The notes beneath the pieces were generated by a model, which saw only the letters and a program-made list of their open reading frames with translations, had not been told where the DNA came from and did no database searches. From positions 1 through 37,783 of the forward strand of contig JAYUHK010000093.1 in assembly GCA_043767025.1 (NCBI GenBank): 37,783 nucleotides of DNA, given 5' to 3'. Within the stretch, counting starts at the first letter, position 1, and every line of letters starts with the position of its first letter. Shown piece after piece: positions 15,546 to 23,342 of this stretch. The position numbers were made by a program, and so were the translations under genes. The stretch comes from JAYUHK01 sp043767025. Lineage in GTDB: Bacteria; Bacteroidota; Bacteroidia; Chitinophagales; Saprospiraceae.

Positions 15546-17432
15546 ATGAAAAAAACTATCCTTTTTATCGCTTTGATAGCCTCCATTTCGCCGCTTTTTG
15601 CTCAAAAAGATGTGTGCGAAAAAATCGGAATGAATCTTTTTAATGTCAGTTACTGGAGCAGAGAAGTTCCGTTCTCTAACCTGATGATGCAAGCTGCGCC
15701 GTGGACAAGTGCTGCGACGGACTGGCAGTCTGGTCAGCCCGACGACAACACAGGCGTAGGCAATCTGCTCCAATTAGATGCCAACGGCTATCCTACTTTT
15801 TTGCCACAAACGATAGCGGGGCAAGCCAAAAGCCAGCTCGCAAAGACGACCGTTGCTTGGCAAAATGGCGGTATTTTGCCCGAAGGCATCTATACTTTGC
15901 TGTATGAAGGCGAGGGCGAAATAGAACCCTATGGCTTCGATGACATCACCGTTTTTAGCAAAACAAGCGGAAGAATTACCTTCTATTTGAAGCCTTTTCA
16001 AAAGCAAACGAAGCCCGACGACAGTGGCGCGCTCGGCGTAATTATTCGTAAGTCGCTGATAGGCAACAATATACGAAACGTAAGAGTTTTGCTGCCCAAC
16101 GTGAGAGAAACAGATGCCGATTATCCGTTCAATTCCTATTTTTTAGCCAAATTAAAACCTTTCAAAACTATTCGTTTTATGAATTGGAACGCTGCATATT
16201 GGAGCGAAGAGCGCGCTTGGGCAGACCGCCGCAAGCCAACTTATTTTACACAATTCAACGATGCGGACAAGGACTGGAAAAACTTCGGCGGCAACACCAA
16301 ACGCAGCGTTTCTTACGAATATCAAGTAAAATTATGCAATATTTTGGACCGCGATATGTGGCTCAATCTTCCCTACGGCGCAGACAGCAACTATGTTGGT
16401 CAGGTAGCAAAAATCGTCAAAAATGGCTTAAAACCAAACTTAAAAGTGTATATCGAATACGGAAATGAGGTCTGGAACAGCGAGGGCGCATTTGAAAAAC
16501 AGCACGATTTTGTGGAACAAAACGCGCCTTTGGACTTACAAAATATGAGTCAGCAGTATCGCTACGCTTATTTTTCAAATAAAGTTTTTAAGGCTTTTGC
16601 TGCGTACCAGAACTCACAAAATCCTGTTGTCCAGCGAGTACTGTCGGGACAACAAGCGGATAAGAGCGTTATGGAGCGCGCTATCCAAGGATTGGCGTTC
16701 ATCAATGCCGCAGGGCAGTTTGATGTCGGAAGTATCACCGCCTACAATTATGGGAGCGATACCAAACTGGCGGATTTGACGGCTTCTGCTACCGTGAGTG
16801 ATATTGCAAAAATTATGCGGGAGGGAATCGCTGAAAGCATCAATTACATTAAAGAAAATAATGATATATTAGCTGCTGAAAATAAGCCGCTTATGGAATA
16901 TGAAGGCTCACTGAATCTACACACCAACGAAAACCAAGTGTATCACAAGGCAGCCGTAGCGTTCCTTCAAGACACGAGCGCGTACCATATTTATCAAGAA
17001 TTTTTGGAGCAAGTAATGGCTTTGCCCAACCTCAAACAGTACATGGCTTTTGTGCTGGCAGACGGCGGCGTGAACAACGATGCGCCTTTTGCGCACCTCC
17101 AAAATATCTTCCAAGACGGGTGCAATCAACTGAAATACAAGGCTTTGTTGGAAGCTGGCGGTGTGGATTGTGCGGCAACAAACAAGCCCAATCAAAACGC
17201 GGAAGAGCCTTTCGGAAAGATTATGCTTTTTCCGAATCCGACCGATGGTCTGCTGCACTTGATTTTTGAGAAAGAAGGAGAGAAACCACTCGAAATTTTT
17301 GACCTTTCGGGCAGAGTATTATTGATGAAAAATATTTATCAGCGAGAAGAAACCGTTGATTTGCAAGACCTTACAAGAGGCATTTATTTTATAAAAATAG
17401 GAAAGCAGAGTTTTAGAGTGGCGAGAATGTAA
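15546..17432 (+). CDS. Secreted glycoside-hydrolase-like protein with T9SS sorting domain
   Basis: 628 residues. The signal peptide (1-19, LFIALIASISPLFAQ) sends it to the periplasm, and the C-terminal type A sorting domain (about 555-628, MLFPNPTDGLLHL, LEIFDLSGRVL, LTRGIYFIKIG) sends it out through type IX secretion. The central part has IRFMNWNAAYW, EERAWADRRKP and the segment VKLCNILDRDMWLNLPYGAD, then KVYIEYGNEVWNSEG with Glu308 in an acid/base-like NE motif, as in clan A glycosidases. I recall similar sequences annotated as cellulose-binding proteins, but no enzymatic activity is shown. The likely role is carbohydrate binding or cleavage outside the cell. It stands alone in its own transcript. 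Confidence 0.7.
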   Translation: MKKTILFIALIASISPLFAQKDVCEKIGMNLFNVSYWSREVPFSNLMMQAAPWTSAATDWQSGQPDDNTGVGNLLQLDANGYPTFLPQTIAGQAKSQLAKTTVAWQNGGILPEGIYTLLYEGEGEIEPYGFDDITVFSKTSGRITFYLKPFQKQTKPDDSGALGVIIRKSLIGNNIRNVRVLLPNVRETDADYPFNSYFLAKLKPFKTIRFMNWNAAYWSEERAWADRRKPTYFTQFNDADKDWKNFGGNTKRSVSYEYQVKLCNILDRDMWLNLPYGADSNYVGQVAKIVKNGLKPNLKVYIEYGNEVWNSEGAFEKQHDFVEQNAPLDLQNMSQQYRYAYFSNKVFKAFAAYQNSQNPVVQRVLSGQQADKSVMERAIQGLAFINAAGQFDVGSITAYNYGSDTKLADLTASATVSDIAKIMREGIAESINYIKENNDILAAENKPLMEYEGSLNLHTNENQVYHKAAVAFLQDTSAYHIYQEFLEQVMALPNLKQYMAFVLADGGVNNDAPFAHLQNIFQDGCNQLKYKALLEAGGVDCAATNKPNQNAEEPFGKIMLFPNPTDGLLHLIFEKEGEKPLEIFDLSGRVLLMKNIYQREETVDLQDLTRGIYFIKIGKQSFRVARM

Positions 17433-17443
17433 AAAAAAAACGC

Positions 17444-17451
17444 TAATTTTG
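17444..17451 (+). promoter_or_regulatory. Putative -7 box of the PD-(D/E)XK-like gene
   Basis: TAATTTTG fits TAnnTTTG and lies 18 bp before the ATG at 17470. This suggests an own promoter rather than read-through from the upstream gene. Confidence 0.35.
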
Positions 17452-17469
17452 TACAAATTTTAGACACAA

Positions 17470-18084
17470 ATGGCTTATAATAGTTTTAAAAAAATTGCGC
17501 AGCTTCACGAAAAATTCGGCATTAATCACCTAATGATTGCTTGGCTGCCCAAAGATATTAAGCGTTCCAAAGTCAGCCAAACACTGATGGAAGCGTTGAG
17601 CGACGCATCTAATGAAGTGCTCGGAACAGAAAAAGCCAAGTCCGAATACATAATCGTACCTATTCTAAAAGAATTGCGCAAGCAAAATCCAAATGTGTTT
17701 AGCTCTTTTTCTGGCTACCAATTTGATGTAGATAGCAAGCTGAAGCTGACCGGCTTTTGCGATTTTATACTTACTGCCACTCCGAACCAAATGGAAATTG
17801 ATGCCCCAATTTTTTGTTTGGTAGAAGCCAAAAACGACAATGTAGAAAAAGCAATCGCACAATGTGGAGCAGAAATGTATGCGGCAAAACTTTTCAATGA
17901 GCGACAAGGCAAGCCTCGCGCTGTGATTTTTGGCTGCGTTACCACTGCTTTTTCTTGGGCTTTTCTAAAATTTGAAAATCACATACTTTACATTGACCCT
18001 AATTATGTACCGCTTTCGATAGACGAGCCACAGCGCGTCGTAAGTGTTTTACAGTGGATTTTGGACGAAAGTAAAAAAGCATAA
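17470..18084 (+). CDS. Conserved protein with a PD-(D/E)XK nuclease-like core
   Basis: 204 residues, cytoplasmic, with no signal peptide. The middle holds GFCDFILTATPNQ then APIFCLVEAKNDNVEKAIAQ: an Asp followed about 20 residues later by Glu-x-Lys at the end of a strand, then a helix with Gln. That is the order of the PD-(D/E)XK nuclease core. The C-terminal part (RAVIFGCVTTAFSWAFLKFENHILYIDPNYVPL) looks like further strands of the same fold. Homologues I recall are annotated only as hypothetical. There is no restriction or modification partner nearby. The fold is inferred by eye and the role is unknown. Confidence 0.6.
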   Translation: MAYNSFKKIAQLHEKFGINHLMIAWLPKDIKRSKVSQTLMEALSDASNEVLGTEKAKSEYIIVPILKELRKQNPNVFSSFSGYQFDVDSKLKLTGFCDFILTATPNQMEIDAPIFCLVEAKNDNVEKAIAQCGAEMYAAKLFNERQGKPRAVIFGCVTTAFSWAFLKFENHILYIDPNYVPLSIDEPQRVVSVLQWILDESKKA

Positions 18085-18103
18085 AGACTGACAAGACGCT
18101 GCC

Positions 18104-18145
18104 AAAAAAAAAACGTTGCCGACATCTTTGAGTGTCGGCAACGTT
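18104..18145 (-). terminator. Rho-independent terminator of the minus-strand lipoprotein gene
   Basis: AACGTTGCCGACA (18112-18124) and TGTCGGCAACGTT (18133-18145) form a perfect 13-bp stem with an 8-nt loop. On the minus strand it is followed by a run of ten T. A-runs lie on both sides on the plus strand, so it does not fit as a plus-strand terminator. It shares its CCGACA..CTTTGAG..TGTCGG core with the hairpin at 9036-9068. Confidence 0.8.
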
Positions 18146-18169
18146 AAAAAAAAAAGCGTTTGATGAAAT

Positions 18170-18652
18170 TTAATACGTCACCGTCCATTCAAAAGTGCCT
18201 GTCCCGTTGCCTGTTTGAAAGTTAAGCGCGACAAAGTAAGTGCCGCCGCCTGTAATTTTAGCAAATTTGCCACTACCTGACAAAATCTTTTCGGTGATAG
18301 TAAGTCCAGTAGCACTGGTCACAGAGGAAGATGTGGTGTTAATTTTATTACCATCTTTATCAACGTAAGTGGCTAAAACTTCACCCGATTTGCCCGTCAC
18401 TAAATCAAGCGTAACATTTATCACAGTAGTCAAAGTGCCAAGCGTGCTTATCGAACCGCTAAAATTCTGTACGACTTTTGCGGTAGTGGGTTGCCCAGTG
18501 CTGTTAAAAGTAAGCGGCATAAATGAGATTTGGGTCAATGTCATTGGACCAGATACTTTTTGGTTTTCAACAGTAAATTGAGGCTCTTTTTTACAAGCGG
18601 TCGTAAATAAGATTGTTGAAAGTAAGACGAACAAAAATAATTTTGGATACAT
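18170..18652 (-). CDS. Small lipoprotein of unknown function
   Basis: 160 residues. A lipoprotein signal ends at Cys20 (LLSTILFTTACKKE). The mature part is Thr/Ser/Gly-rich with alternating strands (GPMTLTQISFMPL; GSISTLGTLTTVINVTLDLV; GLTITEKILSGSGKFAKITGGGTYFVALNF; GTGTFEWTVTY). This suggests a beta-sandwich or beta-barrel. GTGTFEWTVTY resembles the end of allene-oxide-cyclase-like or calycin-like barrels, but I do not claim a family. It is transcribed divergently from the TPR kinase across a 197-bp gap with two -7 boxes and an 18-bp palindrome, so it may be a target of that two-component pair. It ends at the terminator at 18104-18145. Confidence 0.75.
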   Translation of the reverse strand: MYPKLFLFVLLSTILFTTACKKEPQFTVENQKVSGPMTLTQISFMPLTFNSTGQPTTAKVVQNFSGSISTLGTLTTVINVTLDLVTGKSGEVLATYVDKDGNKINTTSSSVTSATGLTITEKILSGSGKFAKITGGGTYFVALNFQTGNGTGTFEWTVTY

Positions 18653-18731
18653 AGTTTTTTGATTTAAAAGTTAAAAATGTAGGTTAATAACGAGGTTATA
18701 CAAGTTCTTTTATTTGATTGATTTGATAGTA

Positions 18732-18739
18732 CAAAGGTA
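18732..18739 (-). promoter_or_regulatory. Putative -7 box of the lipoprotein gene
   Basis: On the minus strand this reads TACCTTTG, fitting TAnnTTTG, 80 bp before the lipoprotein ATG at 18652. Confidence 0.45.
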
Positions 18740-18761
18740 TTAGTGTCTTGACTTTTGGGCA

Positions 18762-18779
18762 ATCCCTAATATTAGGGAT
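18762..18779. promoter_or_regulatory. Perfect 18-bp palindrome between divergent promoters
   Basis: ATCCCTAATATTAGGGAT is its own reverse complement. Its centre is about 35 bp from the centre of the minus-strand -7 box and about 46 bp from that of the plus-strand box, so a bound dimer could act on both genes. The NarL-type regulator encoded at 20837 is the obvious candidate. A 10-bp half (TAGGGATTGC) recurs at 20773-20782. Confidence 0.55.
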
Positions 18780-18812
18780 ATTTTTTTCTTCATTCCCAAG
18801 CAGAAAGAGCCT

Positions 18813-18820
18813 TACCTTTG
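18813..18820 (+). promoter_or_regulatory. Putative -7 box of the TPR kinase
   Basis: TACCTTTG fits TAnnTTTG. A start of transcription a few bases downstream leaves a leader of about 24 nt before the ATG at 18850. This argues against the in-frame TTG at 18748 as the translation start. Confidence 0.45.
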
Positions 18821-18849
18821 TGGGAATGAGAAATTATATTTATACTTTT

Positions 18850-20775
18850 ATGAAACTGTATATTTGTTGCTTTTTTGTGTATTCGTTTCCTTTTTTGTGT
18901 TTGGCGCAAAACGAGTTTGCGTCGCCAGTTGATAGCCTGAGTCAGTTGCTGACAAAAGCTATCCCCGACACAACAAAAATTAAAGTTCTACTTGGATTGA
19001 GCGAGCTTTATCAAAAAAAAGATATAAATAAAGGTATTGTCTATCAAGCGGCGGCTTTTGATTTGATGCAAAAAAAGCAATTAAATTCTTATGCGATATC
19101 TGTTATGCTCTCTTTGGCTGACCAATACCGCAGCAATGGCAATTTTCCGAAGTCCATTGAGATATTGCACCAACTACTAAATATTGTTCCAGAAAATCAC
19201 CCAGAAAGACCAACTATCTATGTTTTTTTAGCAAAAAACTATGCCGCTATTACGGACTATAACAATGTTTTGTATTTTCTCAAAAAAGCTGGACAAGAGC
19301 ATACTACCTTTGTTTACAAAAATCCGAATGATTCTATACCAATTGCCTACGACACTCGTGAATTTTTGAACAAACCTTTAGACCTTGCGGAAGTATTTGA
19401 AAAATTAAATCAAATAGATTCAGCCGTTTGTTACATAAAATTGTCCTACAAAAGATTATCTTATGTGCCTGAAAGTGACGAATGGAAAGCTATTTTTCAT
19501 TGGCGAATACTGCACACTTACGGACATATTAAACAGCGATTGGGACAAGATAAAGAGGCACTAACCCTGTATCGCAGAGCCTTGGTAGAAGCTAAAAAGA
19601 CAGATGATGATGTAAATATTCAAACGGTACAATTCTCTTTGGCACACTATTTTTACACGCATCGGCAGATTGACTCTACTGTTTTTTACGCAAAACCCGC
19701 TTTTGAGCAAGGCAGAAAAACCCCTAATTTACAAGTGGTACAAGATGCAGGTTTCTTGTTGAAATCTATTTATTCACAACAGAATAAACCAAAAGAAGCC
19801 TTGTATTATCTCAACATCGCCGTTGCCGCCAAAGATAGTTTGTTGAATATTGACAAATTGCATGAGGTACAACAACTTTCTGTCCAACAGGAAAGACGTA
19901 CCCAAGAATTGGCAGACGCAAATACGGCACAACAAAACAGCCTAAAACTCTATATTTTATTGGGTGGATTGTTGTTGTTAGGCAGCGTTACGCTTATTTT
20001 ATATCGAAATAATCGTCAAAAACAAGTCTTCAATATACAGTTGGAAGAACAAAAAATGGAAATTGAAAACCTTAACACCCATTTGGAAAAAAAAGTAGAA
20101 GAGCGCACGGCGGAGCTGCAAAACGCCCTAAACGAAGTGCAAACGGCTTTCAACAAAGGACAAACTACCGAACGCAAACGTGTTTCGGCTGATTTGCACG
20201 ATGAGATTGGTTCGGCTTTGAGTAGTATTGCTATTTTTAGTGATATGGTAAAAATCAAAGCACAAAAAGTAGCTCCCGAATTGGCAAATGAATTGGATAA
20301 AATCGGAACAAAATCAAGGGATATTATCCAAAATATGCGCGATACGATATGGACACTGAACGAGGACAGCAAACAATCACTTTGGGAACGGCTGTATTTG
20401 TCGGCTTCGGAATCACTAAATACTAAAAATATATCGCTCGATTGGCAACTGCCGTCTGACGGCGAATTGCCCGAATTTCCTTTCAACACCAAACGCAACC
20501 TTTTGTTAATTTTTAAAGAAGTCATAATCAATATTCTGAAACACGCCGATGCAAGTCTTGTAACCGTAGAAAGCAGCAACCAAAACAGTCGATTTATCTT
20601 GAAAATAACAGACAATGGAAAAGGGTTTGACGCTTCAAACGCCAAAAAAGGCGGGCAAGGTCTAAATAATTTTAGAAATAGAATGACCGAAATTGGGGGG
20701 AAAGCAGTTTTGAATAGCCAATTAGGGACTGGCACAACGCTTGTTTTACAAATAGACGGCTCTACCTACAAATAG
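18850..20775 (+). CDS. Sensor histidine kinase with TPR-like sensor (HisKA_3 type)
   Basis: 641 residues from ATG 18850. A signal peptide (1-20, YICCFFVYSFPFLCLAQ) is followed by a helical TPR-like region (about 25-340, with pairs such as ISVMLSLADQYRSNGNFPKSIEILHQLL and ALTLYRRALVEAKK). A membrane segment (about 367-388, LYILLGGLLLLGSVTLILY) leads to a coiled coil, then the HisKA_3 box RKRVSADLHDEIGSALSSIA with His450, and an HATPase with LLLIFKEVIINILKHADAS and ITDNGKGFD. The sensor part is probably outside the inner membrane. It pairs with the NarL-type regulator starting 61 bp later. An earlier in-frame ATG (18826) would be leaderless and lacks a signal. The stimulus is unknown. Confidence 0.92.
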   Translation: MKLYICCFFVYSFPFLCLAQNEFASPVDSLSQLLTKAIPDTTKIKVLLGLSELYQKKDINKGIVYQAAAFDLMQKKQLNSYAISVMLSLADQYRSNGNFPKSIEILHQLLNIVPENHPERPTIYVFLAKNYAAITDYNNVLYFLKKAGQEHTTFVYKNPNDSIPIAYDTREFLNKPLDLAEVFEKLNQIDSAVCYIKLSYKRLSYVPESDEWKAIFHWRILHTYGHIKQRLGQDKEALTLYRRALVEAKKTDDDVNIQTVQFSLAHYFYTHRQIDSTVFYAKPAFEQGRKTPNLQVVQDAGFLLKSIYSQQNKPKEALYYLNIAVAAKDSLLNIDKLHEVQQLSVQQERRTQELADANTAQQNSLKLYILLGGLLLLGSVTLILYRNNRQKQVFNIQLEEQKMEIENLNTHLEKKVEERTAELQNALNEVQTAFNKGQTTERKRVSADLHDEIGSALSSIAIFSDMVKIKAQKVAPELANELDKIGTKSRDIIQNMRDTIWTLNEDSKQSLWERLYLSASESLNTKNISLDWQLPSDGELPEFPFNTKRNLLLIFKEVIINILKHADASLVTVESSNQNSRFILKITDNGKGFDASNAKKGGQGLNNFRNRMTEIGGKAVLNSQLGTGTTLVLQIDGSTYK

Positions 20776-20836
20776 GGATTGCTTTCCGCCTTATTTAGAA
20801 GCAACTTTGTATTTCATTTTTCCAAAAAAATTATCT

Positions 20837-21481
20837 ATGATACGAGTCATCATTTTTGAAGATTATGCCGATATGCGGCAAGTATTGGCGAGTTTGGTAG
20901 AAAGCTCTTCGGAATATAATTTGGTCGGAGCTTTTTCTGATGCCAATGATGTTTTGAATATCGTCAAAAAAAACAAACCCGACGTCGTCTTGATGGATTT
21001 ACAAATGCCCGGCATATCGGGCATCGAAGCCACACGCCTCATAAAAAACCAGTACCCACAGATACAGATATTAGTGCAAACTATATTTGATGATAACGAA
21101 CGCGTTTTTGCGGCTTTGTGTATGGGCGCATCGGGCTATATTTTGAAAAGTACGCCTGCCCATAAAATTTTAGAAGCGATTGCAGAAACTTTTGAAGGCG
21201 GCTCTCCGATGAGTCCTTCGATTGCACGAAAAGTTTTAGCGATGCTTACCGAAAACCAAAATACACATTCTACCGACCACGATTATCAAAATTTATCGCC
21301 GCGTGAAAAAGAGGTTTTAGGCTGCTTGACAAAAGGTATGAGTTATAAAATGATAGCAGATTCTTGTAGCATCAGTTACGGAACAGTGAATTCGCATCTG
21401 AAAAAAATTTACGAAAAGCTACACGTTCACTCCGCCACCGAAGCCGTCCAAAAAGCATTGTTACAGAAAATTATTATATAA
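20837..21481 (+). CDS. NarL/FixJ-type response regulator
   Basis: 214 residues from ATG 20837. The receiver domain (about 1-120) has Asp9 and Asp11 in EDYAD, the phospho-acceptor Asp54 (VVLMDLQMPGISG) and GYILKSTPAHKI. The LuxR-type helix-turn-helix (about 150-212) has LSPREKEVLGCLTKGMSYKMIADSCSISYGTVNSHLKKIYEKL. It is the partner of the upstream HisKA_3 kinase and is probably in the same transcript, though a TAGGGATTGC half-site and an AACTTTG near-box in the gap leave room for a second promoter. An upstream in-frame ATG at 20807 is less likely because MIRVIIFEDY is the normal receiver start. The candidate target site is the palindrome at 18762-18779. Confidence 0.93.
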   Translation: MIRVIIFEDYADMRQVLASLVESSSEYNLVGAFSDANDVLNIVKKNKPDVVLMDLQMPGISGIEATRLIKNQYPQIQILVQTIFDDNERVFAALCMGASGYILKSTPAHKILEAIAETFEGGSPMSPSIARKVLAMLTENQNTHSTDHDYQNLSPREKEVLGCLTKGMSYKMIADSCSISYGTVNSHLKKIYEKLHVHSATEAVQKALLQKIII

Positions 21482-21486
21482 AAAAA

Positions 21487-21506
21487 ACTGTTACCGACAT
21501 CTCAAG
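21487..21506. repeat. Half of a CCGACA-type hairpin
   Basis: ACTGTTACCGACATCTCAAG resembles the left arm and loop of the hairpins at 9036-9068 and 18112-18145. The right arm is absent, so it is probably a decayed copy after the regulator gene. Confidence 0.3.
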
Positions 21507-21561
21507 CCGCCCGCAACGTCAAAATCCCGCCGACCGATTTTCCCAAATATCCGCCATTTCG

Positions 21562-21595
21562 ACCAACCATGTACCCAAACGCGCAAGCTATACAT
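21562..21595 (+). promoter_or_regulatory. Candidate LytTR operator upstream of the DUF3108-like gene
   Basis: ACCAACCATGTAC (21562-21574) and GCAAGCTATACAT (21583-21595) are 21 bp apart. They align with the two perfect repeats at 11763-11796, and the linker ACCCAAACGC is identical at both loci. The pair ends 29 bp before CATCTTTG (21625-21632), close to the 30 bp at the other locus. Confidence 0.5.
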
Positions 21596-21624
21596 TGCGC
21601 CTTGCTTTTCCTTCCGCCCTGCCG

Positions 21625-21632
21625 CATCTTTG
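21625..21632 (+). promoter_or_regulatory. Putative -7 box of the DUF3108-like gene
   Basis: CATCTTTG matches TATCTTTG except at the first base. It lies 40 bp upstream of ATG 21673 and has the same spacing to the direct repeats as the kinase promoter. Confidence 0.35.
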
Positions 21633-21672
21633 TCCTATCATTTATTCAAAAACAAACTTCAATATTCTCCAA

Positions 21673-22425
21673 ATGAAAAAAATCTTATTTGTAGCCGTTT
21701 TTACCTTGAGCTTTTACAGCATTTTCGCCCAAAGCGTAGTCACCAAAACCAATACTTCTGGCTGCGGTATGCCCTACATTCTCGCGATGAAAAGCGGCGG
21801 CTCTTACGAGCAAACTACCTACGACCGGAAAGGAAAAGTGACAAGCGTTGTTAAAAGCATCGTCGAAACCAACACCAACGGCGAAGTCACTATCCGACAA
21901 GAAGGTCGCGACGCCAAAAATAAGGAGTGGCAACCAACGAATATTTCCTTTCAGTGCACGGGCGACGAGCTTATTATGGACCCCAAATCTATGATGCAAA
22001 TCGGTGATTTTAAATTTAAAGAGAAGTCTGGCAAGAGCGATATGACCATCAAAACCGAAGTGTCGGGCGACAAACTGATTATCAAAAAAAATATGAAAGT
22101 CGGCGACAGCCAGCCCGATGCCAAGATTGTAGCCAAAATAATCACTTCGGGCATGATTGCGATGACTACGACGACCAATATGCTCATCAAAAATAGGACA
22201 GTCACGGGACAAGAAAAAATTACGCTGCCCATCGGAGAGTTCAACTGTTTTGTTTTAGAACACGACGGGGAGAGCGAAACGGAGATGTTTGGTATGAAAA
22301 TGAAAAGTACGAGCCATGTCAAAATGTGGTTCAATCCAGAAAGAGGTGTCGTGAAGACGGAAACGACAAATGACAAGATAAAAAAGCTAAATTTTACACA
22401 AGAGATGACCGCTTGGAATTTTTAA
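21673..22425 (+). CDS. Exported DUF3108/TapB-like protein
   Basis: 250 residues from ATG 21673. The signal peptide is 1-18 (ILFVAVFTLSFYSIFAQS). The mature protein looks like the beta-rich, lipocalin-like DUF3108/TapB group of Bacteroidota: MKSGGSYEQTTYDRKGKV near the start, the pair FQCTGDELIMDPKSM, and the late motif LPIGEFNCFVLEHDGESETEM followed by KMWFNPERGVVKTET. The family call rests on this pattern and is moderate. An upstream frame to 21595 would cover the promoter region. It is probably regulated by the LytTR system through the repeats at 21562-21595. Its function is unknown; a periplasmic or outer-membrane location is likely. Confidence 0.7.
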   Translation: MKKILFVAVFTLSFYSIFAQSVVTKTNTSGCGMPYILAMKSGGSYEQTTYDRKGKVTSVVKSIVETNTNGEVTIRQEGRDAKNKEWQPTNISFQCTGDELIMDPKSMMQIGDFKFKEKSGKSDMTIKTEVSGDKLIIKKNMKVGDSQPDAKIVAKIITSGMIAMTTTTNMLIKNRTVTGQEKITLPIGEFNCFVLEHDGESETEMFGMKMKSTSHVKMWFNPERGVVKTETTNDKIKKLNFTQEMTAWNF

Positions 22426-22472
22426 GAGTTTTTATTTGTAAAAAATATTTTTTTAGATTTTGCTCAAAAAAC

Positions 22473-22480
22473 TATCTTTG
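22473..22480 (+). promoter_or_regulatory. Putative -7 box of the DUF4292 gene
   Basis: TATCTTTG followed by C is a perfect match to the phylum consensus, 24 bp before ATG 22505. It rules out the in-frame start at 22460. Confidence 0.5.
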
Positions 22481-22504
22481 CAGAGTCAAAAAAATAAAAA
22501 TAAT

Positions 22505-23284
22505 ATGAAATTACTTGCTTGCTTTGGACTTTGTCTGTTGGCGTTGAGTTGTTCGGTGGCAAAAAAAACGGCAGTCGGAGAAGCCAAAGGAACGAAAATG
22601 CTATCGGCAGTTACGGTATTAAAAAATTTGGAACAAAATAAAATAAGCGTGACATGGTTAGAATCTAAAATTAACGTTAATTTTGAAAGCTCCGTCCAAT
22701 CTTTCGGCGGGACAGTTCGCTTGCGAATGAGAACAGACAGCCTGATTTGGCTCAATGTGACAAAGTTCGGTATCGAAGTGGCGCGAGTGTTGATTACCCC
22801 CGACTCCTGCGTGCTGCTCAATCGCTTGGAAGGCAGTTATTCCGTCAAAAATTGGGAATTTATTGGACAACAGATTGGATTACCAAAGGAGCAAGCAAAT
22901 TTTAAGAACTTACAAAATATTATTTTGGGAAATATCATATTGCTCGAAGGGCGCGAGCTTGTGGTAGATACTTCTAACACCGAATATCGCCTGTCCACAA
23001 AAGACAAAAAACCTTTGCAAAGTGAGTACAGCCTTTCGGCAGATAATTTTCTCTTGAAATCTATGATGATAGAAAATGTTATAAAAAATACTCGATTTGT
23101 GACCATATTGGAACAAAATGAACCATTAGGAACTTTGCAAAATTTTTCTCGGCTGCGCAAAATAAAATTTCGCAATCCCGCCGTCGGGACTGGAGAAATA
23201 GAATGTCAGTTTGAAAAAACGGACATCAACATACCGAAGCAAATGCCTTTTGATATTCCGAGCAGATATTCTCGAGTGGATTGA
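22505..23284 (+). CDS. DUF4292 lipoprotein
   Basis: 259 residues from ATG 22505. The lipoprotein signal ends at Cys16 (LLACFGLCLLALSCSVAK). The mature protein fits DUF4292, a LolA/LolB-like half-barrel family: ISVTWLESKINVNFESSVQSFGGTVRLRMRTDSLIWLNVTKFGIEVARVLITPDSC is the hallmark stretch (quoted here only to show residue order in its first 50 or so positions: KIN, SFGGTVRLR, DSLIWL, GIEVARVLIT). It ends with KIKFRNPAVGTGEIECQFEKTDINIP. A role in lipid or lipoprotein handling is inferred from the fold. The EnvC-like gene follows after 58 bp, a neighbour pair I recall from other Bacteroidota. Confidence 0.85.
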   Translation: MKLLACFGLCLLALSCSVAKKTAVGEAKGTKMLSAVTVLKNLEQNKISVTWLESKINVNFESSVQSFGGTVRLRMRTDSLIWLNVTKFGIEVARVLITPDSCVLLNRLEGSYSVKNWEFIGQQIGLPKEQANFKNLQNIILGNIILLEGRELVVDTSNTEYRLSTKDKKPLQSEYSLSADNFLLKSMMIENVIKNTRFVTILEQNEPLGTLQNFSRLRKIKFRNPAVGTGEIECQFEKTDINIPKQMPFDIPSRYSRVD

Positions 23285-23308
23285 TTTTTTTTGTATAAAA
23301 AAAATTGA

Positions 23309-23316
23309 TATATTTG
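23309..23316 (+). promoter_or_regulatory. Putative -7 box of the EnvC-like gene
   Basis: TATATTTG followed by C lies 26 bp before ATG 23343. A TTTG is found 15 bp upstream of it (23290-23293), somewhat closer than the usual spacing. Confidence 0.4.
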
Positions 23317-23342
23317 CAGCAGAATTTTCCAACTCGTTCTAA

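Noticed and set aside
20016..20735. 239-codon antisense frame inside the TPR kinase
   Set aside because: It covers the HisKA_3 and ATPase motifs of the sense strand, and its Ser/Leu-rich translation is typical of a shadow frame.
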